From positions 1 to 57,403 of the forward strand of contig JABDGM010000018.1 of the NCBI GenBank assembly GCA_013286045.1: a stretch of 57,403 nt of DNA. The letters run 5' to 3'. A program made the position numbers and the translations under genes. The stretch comes from Planctomycetota bacterium. Lineage in GTDB: Bacteria > Planctomycetota > Planctomycetia > Pirellulales > Lacipirellulaceae. This document shows, piece by piece, positions 36,782 through 45,941 of this stretch; within the stretch, counting starts at the first letter, position 1; every line of letters begins with the position of its first letter. The notes beneath the pieces are model-generated. The model had not been told where the DNA came from. It made no database searches and saw only the letters and a list, made by a program, of their open reading frames with translations.

Positions 36782-38158
36782 TTATGTTTCGCTGAAATCG
36801 ATTTGCACAGGCCGAACACGAAAACCGCGCGACTTGACGCCGTCAAATAATAGTCCGATTAGAAGCCAAACGCCGCCGCCGATCATTGCTGGCATTGGCA
36901 GGCTCAGCCAGATTGCCACGCAAAATAAGAAGCCTAGTCCCGGGAGCAACAAATCGGCGACGACGCTTGGTGTGCCGCCACGGCGGCGAAAAAAATGCTC
37001 GCGGATTGTGGCCAAATTAACACCCATGAAGGCTACGAGCGCACCAAAAATTAATACCGTGGCGGCGAGTTCAAAATCGACGAACGGAAGCATCAACAGC
37101 GTAAGCCCTGCGATCAACAACACGTTGAAGTTAGGAATACGGGTTCTTGGGCTCAGATGCCCGAAAAACGCGCTGGGCAGAACGTTCTCCCGCCCCATGC
37201 CATACAGCAAACGCGCGGCGCCCGCCTGCCCAGCCAATCCGGTGCCCAAACAAGCTATTACCAAAACCCATCCCATTGCCTGGAACAGCCAAGCGCCTCC
37301 GACTCGTTGGGTTACATCTAGGAAGGCTGTTTCCGGGTTGGTGAACGTCGTATAGTCGGGCCATGCAAGTTGTGCCAGATAAACTTCAATCGTGCTGAAC
37401 ACGCCGGTAAGAAAACAAACCAATACCACGGCGATGGGCACGCTTCGTTTCGGACTGTGGACCTCTTCGGCCAGGGTGGTTACTCCATCGAAGCCAATGT
37501 ACGTTAGCGCTGCCACGGACGTAGCCGTACCGATTGCCCGAAGTTCAAACTTGCCAGGAGTGTAAAAGGGCTCGTAGGAAAAAAGGCCGCCCACGCCGCC
37601 GGTCTGGATCAAGTATTTAATCGCAAGTCCCAGATAGGCCACGATGACCAGGGTCATCACGGCGAGCAAAACCATGTTCGCGCGGGCAGTGGCGGAGATT
37701 CCGCGGAGATTGAGCACCGTAATGATCGCCACGAATGTCGCGGCCCAAACCGCATAGGGAACGCCGGGGAACACTCGCTCCAAAGTAAGCGCGCAGTAGG
37801 CGGTGTTGACCAGCGGAATTAGGAGATAGCCGAGAAACATGGCCCAGCCGGCCACAAAACCGACATGCGCGCCCAGCCCCCGGCTGACATAGGTGTAAGC
37901 CGAGCCGGCCGACGGATACAGCGAGGCCATCCGCCCAAAGCTGAAAGCCGTCAGCATCATGGCAATCATTCCGATAACGATGGTCGCCGAAACTTGGCCA
38001 TGCGACTTTTCTTGAGCCAGCCCGAAAATTCCCACCGGCGCGATCGGCTGGATCAACACGATGCCGAAGAATACGAGATCCCTGACTGTCAGCAGCCGCT
38101 TCAAACGCGGTTGATCAGCGGCGGCTAGCGTGCCGTTTGGTGATGTCGATGAGGGCAC
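36782..38158 (-). CDS. APC-family amino acid permease
   Basis: A 458-residue inner-membrane transporter with about 12 hydrophobic helices. APC marks: LTVRDLVFFGIVLIQPIAPVG at helix 1, FSFGRMASLYPSAGSAYTYV, YIGFDGVTTLAEEVHSPKRSVP at helix 6, and GAARLLYGMGRENVLP. It imports or exchanges amino acids or amines; substrate unknown. The GTG start at 38158 is supported by AAGGA 6 bases upstream and by the preceding stop 9 bases away. It is the last gene of the leftward operon DegT - Gfo/Idh/MocA - permease. Confidence 0.9.
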   Translation of the reverse strand: MPSSTSPNGTLAAADQPRLKRLLTVRDLVFFGIVLIQPIAPVGIFGLAQEKSHGQVSATIVIGMIAMMLTAFSFGRMASLYPSAGSAYTYVSRGLGAHVGFVAGWAMFLGYLLIPLVNTAYCALTLERVFPGVPYAVWAATFVAIITVLNLRGISATARANMVLLAVMTLVIVAYLGLAIKYLIQTGGVGGLFSYEPFYTPGKFELRAIGTATSVAALTYIGFDGVTTLAEEVHSPKRSVPIAVVLVCFLTGVFSTIEVYLAQLAWPDYTTFTNPETAFLDVTQRVGGAWLFQAMGWVLVIACLGTGLAGQAGAARLLYGMGRENVLPSAFFGHLSPRTRIPNFNVLLIAGLTLLMLPFVDFELAATVLIFGALVAFMGVNLATIREHFFRRRGGTPSVVADLLLPGLGFLFCVAIWLSLPMPAMIGGGVWLLIGLLFDGVKSRGFRVRPVQIDFSET

Positions 38159-38167
38159 GCGAATCCT

Positions 38168-39232
38168 TCACGTTGTCGCTGTGGTCGTCGGCAAGGAGTA
38201 CGCTCGACCGGTTTTCGCAGAGGCGTACGCTTTTTCAATTAAGGTCATCATCCGCAGCGAGTTTCCGACGCCGTTGATATCCGGCGCCTGGCGGCGAAGA
38301 ACACAATCGGCGAAGTAGCTGCACTCGGCCGTGTAGGGATTGATCTTTGGGAAAGCAATCCGCTCGAACTTCCGCGGGGCGTCCTTTGATTGCTTGGCAT
38401 CGTAGCCTTTAGTGCCCATACCAAGTAACGCCTCGACTTTTCCACCGCTACTTTGACCGATGGTTCCTTCGGCGAGAACAGCGCCGGTCGAGCCGTAAAT
38501 CTCCAGCCGCGAGCGACTCGCCGCGTCGGGTATGCAAAAGAAACAGTCGACGGTCGCTTGGGCTCCCGATTGAAATTCCAAGAGCGTCGTAGAGGCATCT
38601 TCAACTTTGTAGCCTTGGACTAGATTGCCCGCGAGGGCGGTGATCCTGCGGATCGGCCCGGCGAAGTATTCGGTCAAGTCATAGAGATGCGACGCCATGT
38701 CGATCATCGCCCCGCCGCCGTTCTTCGGGTCTTGCCGCCAGGCACCCGCGATCTTGGGATACCAGCACGACAACTGCGCCCGCAGGTAGACGATTCGCCC
38801 GAGCTTTTCCTGGTCAATCAGTTCCTTGATTTTCGCGTGAGCCCCATGAAACTTCATCATGTAGCCTTCTTGGAGCAAGACGCCTCGCTTCCGGCAGACG
38901 GCTGCAACTTTCCGAGCCTCGTCCAAAGTACGCGTCAGCGGTTTTTCGCACAGAATGTGTTTGCCTGCCTCCGCGCACAGCACGATCTGCCGCGCATGAT
39001 GTTGGACCGGCGACGCAATGTAAACCGCTTCCACATTTGGGTCCGCCAGCAACTCTTCCTCGCGGCGATAGGCCCTTGGAACGTTGAATTCTTTGGCGAT
39101 CTGTTCCGGGTCGCTCGGATTCATCACCGACACCAGACGGCAGTTCTTCGCCTTGAGCATGCCGGGAATCGTGCGGCGGCGCGCAATTCCTCCTGCGCCA
39201 ATCACGCCGATGTTGACTTTGGCGTTCGACAT
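38168..39232 (-). CDS. Gfo/Idh/MocA-family NAD(P)-dependent oxidoreductase
   Basis: A 354-residue sugar/inositol-type dehydrogenase. The Rossmann N-terminus has IGVIGAGGIARRRTIPG, the family signature EKPLTRTLDEARK at about 98-110, and the substrate-domain segment GAMIDMASHLYDLTEYF. ATG 39232 has AAGGAG about 6 bases upstream; the longer frame adds five residues. It is 11 bases after the DegT gene. Together they suggest modification of a keto-sugar, but the substrate is unknown. Confidence 0.92.
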   Translation of the reverse strand: MSNAKVNIGVIGAGGIARRRTIPGMLKAKNCRLVSVMNPSDPEQIAKEFNVPRAYRREEELLADPNVEAVYIASPVQHHARQIVLCAEAGKHILCEKPLTRTLDEARKVAAVCRKRGVLLQEGYMMKFHGAHAKIKELIDQEKLGRIVYLRAQLSCWYPKIAGAWRQDPKNGGGAMIDMASHLYDLTEYFAGPIRRITALAGNLVQGYKVEDASTTLLEFQSGAQATVDCFFCIPDAASRSRLEIYGSTGAVLAEGTIGQSSGGKVEALLGMGTKGYDAKQSKDAPRKFERIAFPKINPYTAECSYFADCVLRRQAPDINGVGNSLRMMTLIEKAYASAKTGRAYSLPTTTATT

Positions 39233-39243
39233 GACGCGCTCCT

Positions 39244-40533
39244 TCACGAATAGGCTTTGATGACCTTAACCAACCCGCTGGCGATCTGTCTCATATCTGC
39301 CTCGCTGAACGTGGGAAAAGCGAAGCAAGTGAATGTGTGCGATTCATGCCACACCGAGTTGGGCACGTCCACACTGCCATAATCAGCGCTCTGGGGATCC
39401 GTGTATTCCTTCGATCCAAAGGGAAATCCCGAATCGCCGAAACCGTGATGTTCTGTGAATGCTCGCTCGGTGTGGCACTGCGGCCAAAACACTTTCCAGC
39501 AAGGGCACCCTTCAGCCGCCGCGGCAGTGACGAATTGCTGGATGTCGCATTGCATGTTCTCAATGTCCAACGAAAATGCGCAAACATACCAGCCGTTTTG
39601 GCGCTCGGGAGTATCGATAGGCAAATACTTCACTTGCGGCAACCCACTCAGGGCATCCACGAGAATGCGGCCGTTGCGCCGTCGTGCCGGCATGTTCCAA
39701 GTATCCATTCGATCGAGTTCCGCCAGACCGATGGCCGACTGCATTTCGGTCATTCGATAATTCCACCCCACGCGGTTGTGGATATAAGGTAACTTTTGCT
39801 CCATAGCCAGCAGGTTTAGCCGCTCTTTTACGTCGTAACCGTGATCGCGAAAGCTTCGCGCTTCCCAAGCGAGGTTTTCGTCGTCGGTGGTGACCATGCC
39901 CCCCTCGCCGCCGGTGGTAAATGTCTTGTTTTGACAGAAGCTCGCCGCCGCCATGTGCCCCAGCGTGCCGGTCTTCTTGCCTTTGTACGTTCCGCCAAAC
40001 GCCTCGGCATTATCCTCAATCACGTACAGCTGGTGTTTTTTTGCGAAGGCGTTGATCTTATCCATATCACAGACGTTGCCATAAAGATGCACAGGGATAA
40101 TGGCTTTCGTGCGACGCGATACCAACTTCTCCGCCGATTCGACGCTAATGCAATGGTCGTCGAGGTTCACATCGGCAAATCGTGGAATCGCGCCGGCTTG
40201 CACTACTGAGAAACTGGTCGCGATAAAAGTGTAGCTAGGTACGATCACTTCATCACCAGGGCCAATTCCCAAAGCAGCAAGACAAACGTGCAGTGCCGCC
40301 GTGCCAGTAGCCGTGCTAACGGCATGCTTACTCCCCTGCCATTCGGCGAATCGCTTTTCAAACGCCATTCCATTGGGGCCGGTCCAGTAGTTCACCTTCC
40401 CCGACCGCAATACGTTCTCCACGGCACGAATGGCGGCATCATCAAACTGTGGCCAACCTGCCAGTGTATTCGTCACAGATCTCGACCCGCCGTCGATTGC
40501 CAATTTGGCTAACGCATTTGCAACGGTTGCCAT
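39244..40533 (-). CDS. DegT/DnrJ/EryC1/StrS-family PLP aminotransferase
   Basis: A 429-residue fold-type I sugar aminotransferase. Marks: SGKVNYWTGPNGMAFEKRFAE, TATGTAALHVCLAALGIGPGDEVIVP, VIEDNAEAFGGTYKGK, the PLP lysine in FCQNKTFTTGGEGGMV, and NYRMTEMQSAIGLAEL. These enzymes aminate keto-sugars (3- or 4-amino sugars, inosamines). First gene of a three-gene leftward operon; AGGAG lies 8 bases before the ATG. Upstream is a 25-base palindrome at 40618. Confidence 0.92.
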   Translation of the reverse strand: MATVANALAKLAIDGGSRSVTNTLAGWPQFDDAAIRAVENVLRSGKVNYWTGPNGMAFEKRFAEWQGSKHAVSTATGTAALHVCLAALGIGPGDEVIVPSYTFIATSFSVVQAGAIPRFADVNLDDHCISVESAEKLVSRRTKAIIPVHLYGNVCDMDKINAFAKKHQLYVIEDNAEAFGGTYKGKKTGTLGHMAAASFCQNKTFTTGGEGGMVTTDDENLAWEARSFRDHGYDVKERLNLLAMEQKLPYIHNRVGWNYRMTEMQSAIGLAELDRMDTWNMPARRRNGRILVDALSGLPQVKYLPIDTPERQNGWYVCAFSLDIENMQCDIQQFVTAAAAEGCPCWKVFWPQCHTERAFTEHHGFGDSGFPFGSKEYTDPQSADYGSVDVPNSVWHESHTFTCFAFPTFSEADMRQIASGLVKVIKAYS

Positions 40534-40617
40534 AAGGTTAACTCCTGCGGAGCTTTCAAACGCTCGTCATTAGTATATTGAGCGCCTGCTCATGCACGCG
40601 CTTACGTGGCGATTGTA

Positions 40618-40642
40618 CCATGACCAAATTTTTTGGTCATGG
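40618..40642. promoter_or_regulatory. 25-base perfect palindrome, candidate operator of the DegT operon
   Basis: CCATGACCAAA and its exact reverse complement TTTGGTCATGG flank TTT. It is 85 bases upstream of the DegT ATG in the divergent region 40534-40823. Immediately downstream on the minus strand is TACAAT, a possible -10, which would put the palindrome over the promoter spacer and favour a repressor site. A terminator is less likely because no gene ends here. Confidence 0.5.
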
Positions 40643-40823
40643 CACAGCAAAACCGCGGCAGGTGGCCGTTCCGCAGATAATTGCGACATCGGAAAACCTT
40701 ACCACCGTTTCATTTGTTCAGAAACGCCCGTCATCATCCCCATTGCTCCGGCTAAGTGCGATGCGGGGTGTCGACGCAGCATAGAATGAACGTTAAATAG
40801 TTGCTATTCTGTGCATTCTCGAT

Positions 40824-41441
40824 TTGAATTGCATTCTCGCGCCGCCGTCTGTCAGGTGGAACTTGCTCCCGCAAAATAGCGAAATAATTGTCGTCTCTGG
40901 GCTGCCGCGTTCGGGGACGTCACTGATGATGCAAATGCTCAAGCGCGGCGGGATGGAGGTGCTGACTGACAGCTTGCGGGCAGCCGATGCCGACAACCCG
41001 CGCGGCTACCTGGAGTACGAGCCGGTCAAAAAACTGAAGCACGATAAGAGCTGGTTGCCAACGGCGCGCGGCAAAGCCATCAAAGTCATTTCACAGCTTG
41101 TGATGGAATTGCCATCGAGCGAGAACTACGCGGTAATATGGATGGACCGAAACCTTGAAGAGGTGTTGGCGTCGCAAGGCAAGATGCTCGAACGCTTAGG
41201 GCGGCCAGGGGCGGATCTCCAAATCCTCAGGGGCGGCTTTCGTCATCACTTGGTGCAGATCGAGGCATGGTTAACTAGCCGCACAAATATTCGCAGGCTA
41301 TCGGTGCCGTACGCAGAAGTAATCGCGGCGCCGGAATTTCAAGCAGCGCGCATCAACGCGTTTCTAGGTTCAAGATTGAACACGGCCGAAATGTGTTCAG
41401 CAGTGGATCCAGCACTCTATCGGAACCGCCAGGACGCCTAG
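40824..41441 (+). CDS. Sulfotransferase-family protein
   Basis: About 205 residues. The PAPS-binding P-loop IIVVSGLPRSGTSLMMQMLKRGG is near the N-terminus. A segment YAVIWMDRNLEEVLASQGKML corresponds to the 3'-phosphate loop. It is short for the family but typical of the small bacterial type. No ATG is available; TTG 40824 or TTG 40863 (AGGTGG a few bases upstream) could serve. Its stop overlaps the stop of the convergent DUF1559 gene (CTAG). The acceptor is unknown; a surface glycan is plausible. Confidence 0.82.
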   Translation: MNCILAPPSVRWNLLPQNSEIIVVSGLPRSGTSLMMQMLKRGGMEVLTDSLRAADADNPRGYLEYEPVKKLKHDKSWLPTARGKAIKVISQLVMELPSSENYAVIWMDRNLEEVLASQGKMLERLGRPGADLQILRGGFRHHLVQIEAWLTSRTNIRRLSVPYAEVIAAPEFQAARINAFLGSRLNTAEMCSAVDPALYRNRQDA

Positions 41442-42556
41442 TAAGCGTCGCCTGGAATGTAGTCCCCGGCGTTGATCGACGAGAGTGCCCAAAAAGTCAC
41501 ATCGTCGATGTCTTTGTTTAAGCTATGCAGCGAGCCATCCACAAAGCAGAACTGCACGATATCGCCGGAATGAAGCGAGCCGTAATAGGACCACTTGGTA
41601 AAGTACTGCGTGCCGTTTTTATTCTCGGAATCTGCCGATACGTGTAGGCCTATCGCCGTTGGAAGAGTTCCCCAACCAATCCAGGCATTCGTATTGACGA
41701 CTCCGCTGAAGGTGCCGTTCTGGTCGTTGATCGCCATTCCGTAACTGCCCGGCGCTTCGCCAAACATTAGCGTATGCGATGTTCCATCGGTTACTTTACC
41801 GAGCTTAGTCTTCGAGCGCACGCTGAATGGCCCAACCAGCTGCGTGTCACAGATGTATTTAATACCGTTGATTTTGTAAACCAAACCGGGGCCAACCTGT
41901 CCCCACACCCCGGAATTTCCCAAATAATGAGTTACGCCAAGTTCCGAAGCGTCGGCGACCGTAAAGGCGTCGTTAAAAAGGCGCAAAAAGCCGCCGCCAC
42001 CTAACACGCCGAAGATTTTATCCATTATTTTTGATTGCGCACGCTCCGCCGGAAAAGTGGGGCATTGCAACACTTCAAGTTGCGTCTGTGCAGCTTCCCA
42101 AGTGACACGCTTACTAGGATCGTTAAACTGCGCGTCGTATTGGTCAACGCCAACCTTAAAATTTTGAGTGAGTTGATCGTACACAGAGCTAGCTTCCATA
42201 TATGGGAGCAAATAGACAAAGACTCCGGTCAGTTGCTGCGGATTACCTTCGTAGTCGGTATCATTGTCCGGGGCTGACCACGTGTCCTTAGAGCCGAGGT
42301 AACCTGGAGGCAATCGCTTGTTGGCGGACTCATAGTTCAGAGCGGCGATTCCGATCTGCCGCAGGTGATTGCTGCACGATGTGCGGCGCGCCGATTCGCG
42401 CGCAGCCTGGACGGCGGGAAGCAGCAACGCGACCAGGATACCAATTATCGCAATAACAACCAGCAGCTCGACAAGCGTAAAACCTTGAGAATCGCGCGCA
42501 CGCAACGCCTGACGATTATCGCGCCGAGCAGATAGATAGCGTTTGATTTTGTGCAT
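41438..42556 (-). CDS. DUF1559 pseudopilin-like protein, copy 3
   Basis: A 372-residue protein. The leader DSQGFTLVELLVVIAIIGILV is followed by AVQAARESARRTSCSNHLRQIGIAALNYESANKRLPPGYLG and a DUF1559 domain ending HSGDIVQFCFVDGSLHSLN. ATG 42556 is chosen to put the leader close to the N-terminus; the open frame extends 64 codons upstream without similarity. A small lipoprotein frame lies upstream on the same strand, the reverse of the order in copies 1 and 2. Confidence 0.92.
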   Translation of the reverse strand: MHKIKRYLSARRDNRQALRARDSQGFTLVELLVVIAIIGILVALLLPAVQAARESARRTSCSNHLRQIGIAALNYESANKRLPPGYLGSKDTWSAPDNDTDYEGNPQQLTGVFVYLLPYMEASSVYDQLTQNFKVGVDQYDAQFNDPSKRVTWEAAQTQLEVLQCPTFPAERAQSKIMDKIFGVLGGGGFLRLFNDAFTVADASELGVTHYLGNSGVWGQVGPGLVYKINGIKYICDTQLVGPFSVRSKTKLGKVTDGTSHTLMFGEAPGSYGMAINDQNGTFSGVVNTNAWIGWGTLPTAIGLHVSADSENKNGTQYFTKWSYYGSLHSGDIVQFCFVDGSLHSLNKDIDDVTFWALSSINAGDYIPGDAY

Positions 42557-42629
42557 TGTTTGACCGTTGTCTTCCGAGTGTCGCTCTGCATTCGACCAGC
42601 CTGGGCCGAAAACTTTGTCGAGAACAGAG

Positions 42630-42872
42630 TTATCCTGGTTTCTGAGATGGCGTCGCGAGTTGCGGATCGCGCGATTTAATCCTTGCTCCCGGCGGCGGCG
42701 GCGGGAGCGGATGCTTGGACGGTATGATTTTGGGATGCGAATCGCCACAGCCCGCCTGTAACGACAAGAGAACTACGAATGCTAGGGCTTTTCGCCAAAA
42801 GAGTGCGCGGACAGACCGAGCGCGGTGAATTTGCGTTGGCTGCTGTTGGAGATTTACCAGCATCGAAAGCAT
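42630..42872 (-). CDS. Small proline-rich lipoprotein
   Basis: An 80-residue frame with a hydrophobic segment and lipobox (ALAFVVLLSLQAGCGDSH), then a short mature part with PLPPPPPGARIKSRDP. It lies between the phosphatase-fold gene and DUF1559 copy 3, all leftward. Lipoproteins are standard DUF1559 partners. The start is uncertain and no clear ribosome site is seen. An overlapping frame 42676-42879 has no signal and is considered a shadow. Confidence 0.5.
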   Translation of the reverse strand: MLSMLVNLQQQPTQIHRARSVRALFWRKALAFVVLLSLQAGCGDSHPKIIPSKHPLPPPPPGARIKSRDPQLATPSQKPG

Positions 42873-42960
42873 TTGCCATTGGAGGTCGCCGCCCGACCGA
42901 ATGCGATGTTCAGCCTAGAATTCTCGGGCGCAATTGTCAATATTCGTAAGCTTTCTTGAG

Positions 42961-44958
42961 TTATGCTCGGAGTCCTTTCGCGCGCATATCGGCCTCCATC
43001 GCTTTCACCGACGCGCCAAGATTTCGATAAACGATTGCGAGTGTCTTGTGCGCAGCCTTCAATCGAGGCGCCTGCTTCACGCATAGCTCCAAAGCTTCGG
43101 CCGCGCCTTGGTAGTCGCCCAATGCTAGGAGCGCTTTGCCGATAACGAAATGAACGCGTGGAAAAAAATGAACAAGCTCTGCGGCAACGAGCGCGTGCTC
43201 CAGCGCCGCCTGTGGTTCACCAAGCTCTAACCGAGCCCGAGCCAGTCCGGCATAAGCAACGGGAGTTTCGTTGTCTATCTCGAGCGCCCTCTCGAAGGCG
43301 GCAATCGCGAGATCATACTTTTTGACTTCTAAATAGACTTCACCAAGCTTGTTTTGCAATCCGGGCAATCGCTGCTCGCTTTTGGCTACTTTCTCCAAGT
43401 GTGAAAGAGCCGAATCCCATTTTTTTTCCGCGATGTCGAGCGCCCCGAACATCATGTGCATCCGGGGCTCGCTACATCCCTTTGCAGCTAGTGCTTCGAG
43501 CGTCGCCCTTGCACCGGGACCATCGTCCATTCCTATCAGGCAGTTAGCCCGCACGATTTGCACGGCAGGCTCAAAACGAATTTCGTCGGAAAGTCCGTCC
43601 AGCACCTGCACGGCGGCGGGAAAGTCTGCGGCGTCGACCAACGACTGCGCGCGATTTAATTCGTTCGCGGTAATCGTTTGATTGATTGTTTTCTGAACAT
43701 CCTCGCCTGGCGGATCAACATAACCAAGCGCGACAAGCTGCTCCATCACGGCTCGCGATTCGGCCGGATCGACGCGCATTTCGGCCGAGTGCATCCCGCT
43801 ATCGCCTTCAAATTCCTCCCAAGACTCGATGCGGCTAAGCGGCGTCGGATTACTAAGCACTTCGGCCAAAACCCGGCCCGGCATGTCGTACGCCGCTGGG
43901 AGACCGAGCAGTTGGAGAACCGTCGGCGCAATGTCCAGAATACTCGCGCCGTAAACACGTGTGCCCGCGTTGAAACCAGGGCCCTGCCCGGCAAATATGC
44001 CAAACGGGCGATGCCAATCGACGGGCCCTGCCTTGCCCGATCGTGGGTCGGGTCGCAGATGGTTGTTGTAATAACCGTGGTCAGACATCAAGATTACCGC
44101 GGTATCGTGGCCCGCTAGAGCCAACAGGCGTTCCAACATCATGTCGTGAAAGCGATAGATGCCGACCATGCAATGTTGATAGGCGTCGAAATCCGCTTGC
44201 GATACCTGATCCATCTTTGGCGGATGAAACTCCATGAACTCGTGGCCGAAGCGGTCGATTCCCTCGTAGTAAATCGCCGTCAAATCCCATTGAGTGTTGG
44301 CCATCAAGTGAGTTGCCACGGCGTGAATCGTAGCCGTTTGCGCGAGCATATGTTGCAACTTGCCGAGACGATTCGTTTCCTGCTCGATCAATTGGGCTGC
44401 TGTCGGCACAAATGGCAAGAGTGCGGTCGCGTCCATTTCGCCTGGCAGCACCCGAAACTCGGCTAACTCGTCGGCCAGGTCCGTTGGATGAACACAATGG
44501 TTCGGCAGAGTCGAGACACGCCCGTTTTCGACGTTGAATTGCTCGAACTGGTTCGACACCATAACACCACGAATTGGCTCCGCCGGGTGCGATGCATACC
44601 AACCAACGACGTTCGATTGCAGTCCGCATTGCGTGAGGATATTCCAAACGGCTTTGCATTTGCGACTTGTGCCGGCGACGGGCCGAATTCCGGTGCCATC
44701 GGGCGTTGGCTCGGTGAAACCATACACGCCATGCGCGCTCGCACGCTTTCCGGTAGCAATCGAGTTCCACAGAATAGGCGAGAGAATTGGCCGCGTGGTC
44801 GCGATATTTCCCCAGGCGCCTTTTTCAAGGAGGCCCCGGGTCGTGGGCATAAGACCTTGGTCGATGAGTGGCTGGATCATCTGCCAGTCGGCTGCGTCCC
44901 AACCAATGAGCAGCACGCGGGCGGGCGAACCAGGTTCTTGCCGACGCTTCGGCAGCAT
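42961..44958 (-). CDS. Alkaline-phosphatase-fold (type I phosphodiesterase) protein with C-terminal TPRs
   Basis: A 665-residue protein. Residues about 10-420 form the phosphodiesterase/nucleotide pyrophosphatase fold: metal-site VLLIGWDAADW, nucleophile region SPILWNSIATGKRASAHG, AIYYEGIDRFGHEF, VILMSDHGYYNN, and GPVDWHRPFGIF. Residues about 480-660 carry about five TPR repeats (KYDLAIAAFERALEID, YAGLARARLELGEPQAALEHA and others). No signal peptide. ATG 44958 overlaps the stop of the upstream PEP-CTERM gene as TAATG, implying coupled translation. Such proteins occur near sulfotransferases in Planctomycetes; substrate unknown. Confidence 0.9.
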   Translation of the reverse strand: MLPKRRQEPGSPARVLLIGWDAADWQMIQPLIDQGLMPTTRGLLEKGAWGNIATTRPILSPILWNSIATGKRASAHGVYGFTEPTPDGTGIRPVAGTSRKCKAVWNILTQCGLQSNVVGWYASHPAEPIRGVMVSNQFEQFNVENGRVSTLPNHCVHPTDLADELAEFRVLPGEMDATALLPFVPTAAQLIEQETNRLGKLQHMLAQTATIHAVATHLMANTQWDLTAIYYEGIDRFGHEFMEFHPPKMDQVSQADFDAYQHCMVGIYRFHDMMLERLLALAGHDTAVILMSDHGYYNNHLRPDPRSGKAGPVDWHRPFGIFAGQGPGFNAGTRVYGASILDIAPTVLQLLGLPAAYDMPGRVLAEVLSNPTPLSRIESWEEFEGDSGMHSAEMRVDPAESRAVMEQLVALGYVDPPGEDVQKTINQTITANELNRAQSLVDAADFPAAVQVLDGLSDEIRFEPAVQIVRANCLIGMDDGPGARATLEALAAKGCSEPRMHMMFGALDIAEKKWDSALSHLEKVAKSEQRLPGLQNKLGEVYLEVKKYDLAIAAFERALEIDNETPVAYAGLARARLELGEPQAALEHALVAAELVHFFPRVHFVIGKALLALGDYQGAAEALELCVKQAPRLKAAHKTLAIVYRNLGASVKAMEADMRAKGLRA

Positions 44959-45836
44959 TAGGATTTCCCTCGCCGGACGCGACGCAGCAAACCTAAGCCA
45001 ACTGAACCGGCCGCAAAAAGACCCAACGTCAACGGCTCGGGAACCGAGTTCGCGCTGACCGCCGCCCCGCTCCCAGACGACGTTTCGCCGAAATTCGCTC
45101 GCCAAGCAGTGTAGTCCGAGGCATCCACAGTACCTATCGAGTTGACTTCGTTTTGCAACGGTCCGCCGTTGCGCCATAAAACATAGTCTGCCATGTCGAC
45201 GACGCCATTGCCGTTGTAATCACCGGCGACACCGACCGTACCGACATCGCCAGCCAGAATGCCAACGCCTCCTACGGTTTGATACGCCCAATCGTGAATG
45301 ACAAACGTTCCCGCGGCGTTGTTGACGCTGACGCGAACCCAGCCGTAAAAGAGGTCCGAGCCGTTCTTTATTCGGAAATCCAACCCGATATAGGCGTTGT
45401 CTACATTCGTGAATTGGGCGTTAGGATTCTCATTGATGCTGGGGTTGCCGAGAGCCATCGAGCCGTAGAAGGTGGGGCCAACGGTAGTAGCATCGATCGT
45501 GTCGCCGGCATGGAGGGCTTTTACGTAATACAAATTGTTGGTCTGAAATCCTACGATCTGACCCGGGAAAAAACTGACTGTCGCTCCCTGATAATTGATG
45601 CCGTTCGTGTAAGCATAATTCTTAAGGCGAATGTCGGTGTTCGCGTCTCCATCGAGATTGAGGTCTTGAGAACTGCCTTGATTGATCGCAAGATCCTGGA
45701 TGCCGGAATACGATATCGCGGCCGTCGCATCCGATTTCGAAATCCCGACCGACGCTGCCCCCGCCGCCAGTGTGTACGCGAGCCGACGCTTCGAAAAAAC
45801 ATTCTGGTTGCGATTGAGTGGCTGAGTTTGGCTCAC
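44958..45836 (-). CDS. Tat-like PEP-CTERM protein with dockerin-like module
   Basis: A 292-residue protein. N-terminus SKRRLAYTLAAGAASVGI, a twin-arginine-like signal, then a beta-rich domain with DLNLDGDANTDIRLKNY and LFYGWVRVSVNNAAGTFVIHDWAYQTVGG. A dockerin-like module follows (GDYNGNGVVDMADYVLWRNGG, then VDASDYTAWRANFG), then a PEP-CTERM tail (VPEPLTLGLFAAGSVGLGLLRRVRR). The GTG start at 45836 is supported by GAGAGGAG 6 bases upstream. It is a paralogue of the gene at 45942. Confidence 0.85.
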   Translation of the reverse strand: MSQTQPLNRNQNVFSKRRLAYTLAAGAASVGISKSDATAAISYSGIQDLAINQGSSQDLNLDGDANTDIRLKNYAYTNGINYQGATVSFFPGQIVGFQTNNLYYVKALHAGDTIDATTVGPTFYGSMALGNPSINENPNAQFTNVDNAYIGLDFRIKNGSDLFYGWVRVSVNNAAGTFVIHDWAYQTVGGVGILAGDVGTVGVAGDYNGNGVVDMADYVLWRNGGPLQNEVNSIGTVDASDYTAWRANFGETSSGSGAAVSANSVPEPLTLGLFAAGSVGLGLLRRVRRGKS

Positions 45837-45941
45837 AATTGGCTCCTCTCGATTGCCAGCGCGCGAAGCAGGCGGCGCGATTTTGGCGTCGAGTCGCACC
45901 GCCTGCGATGCAATTAATCCGCGTTGACGCACGGTGCGTGG

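Noticed and set aside
42676..42879. Alternative 67-codon frame overlapping the small lipoprotein
   Set aside because: The other frame contains a lipobox and this one has no recognisable feature.
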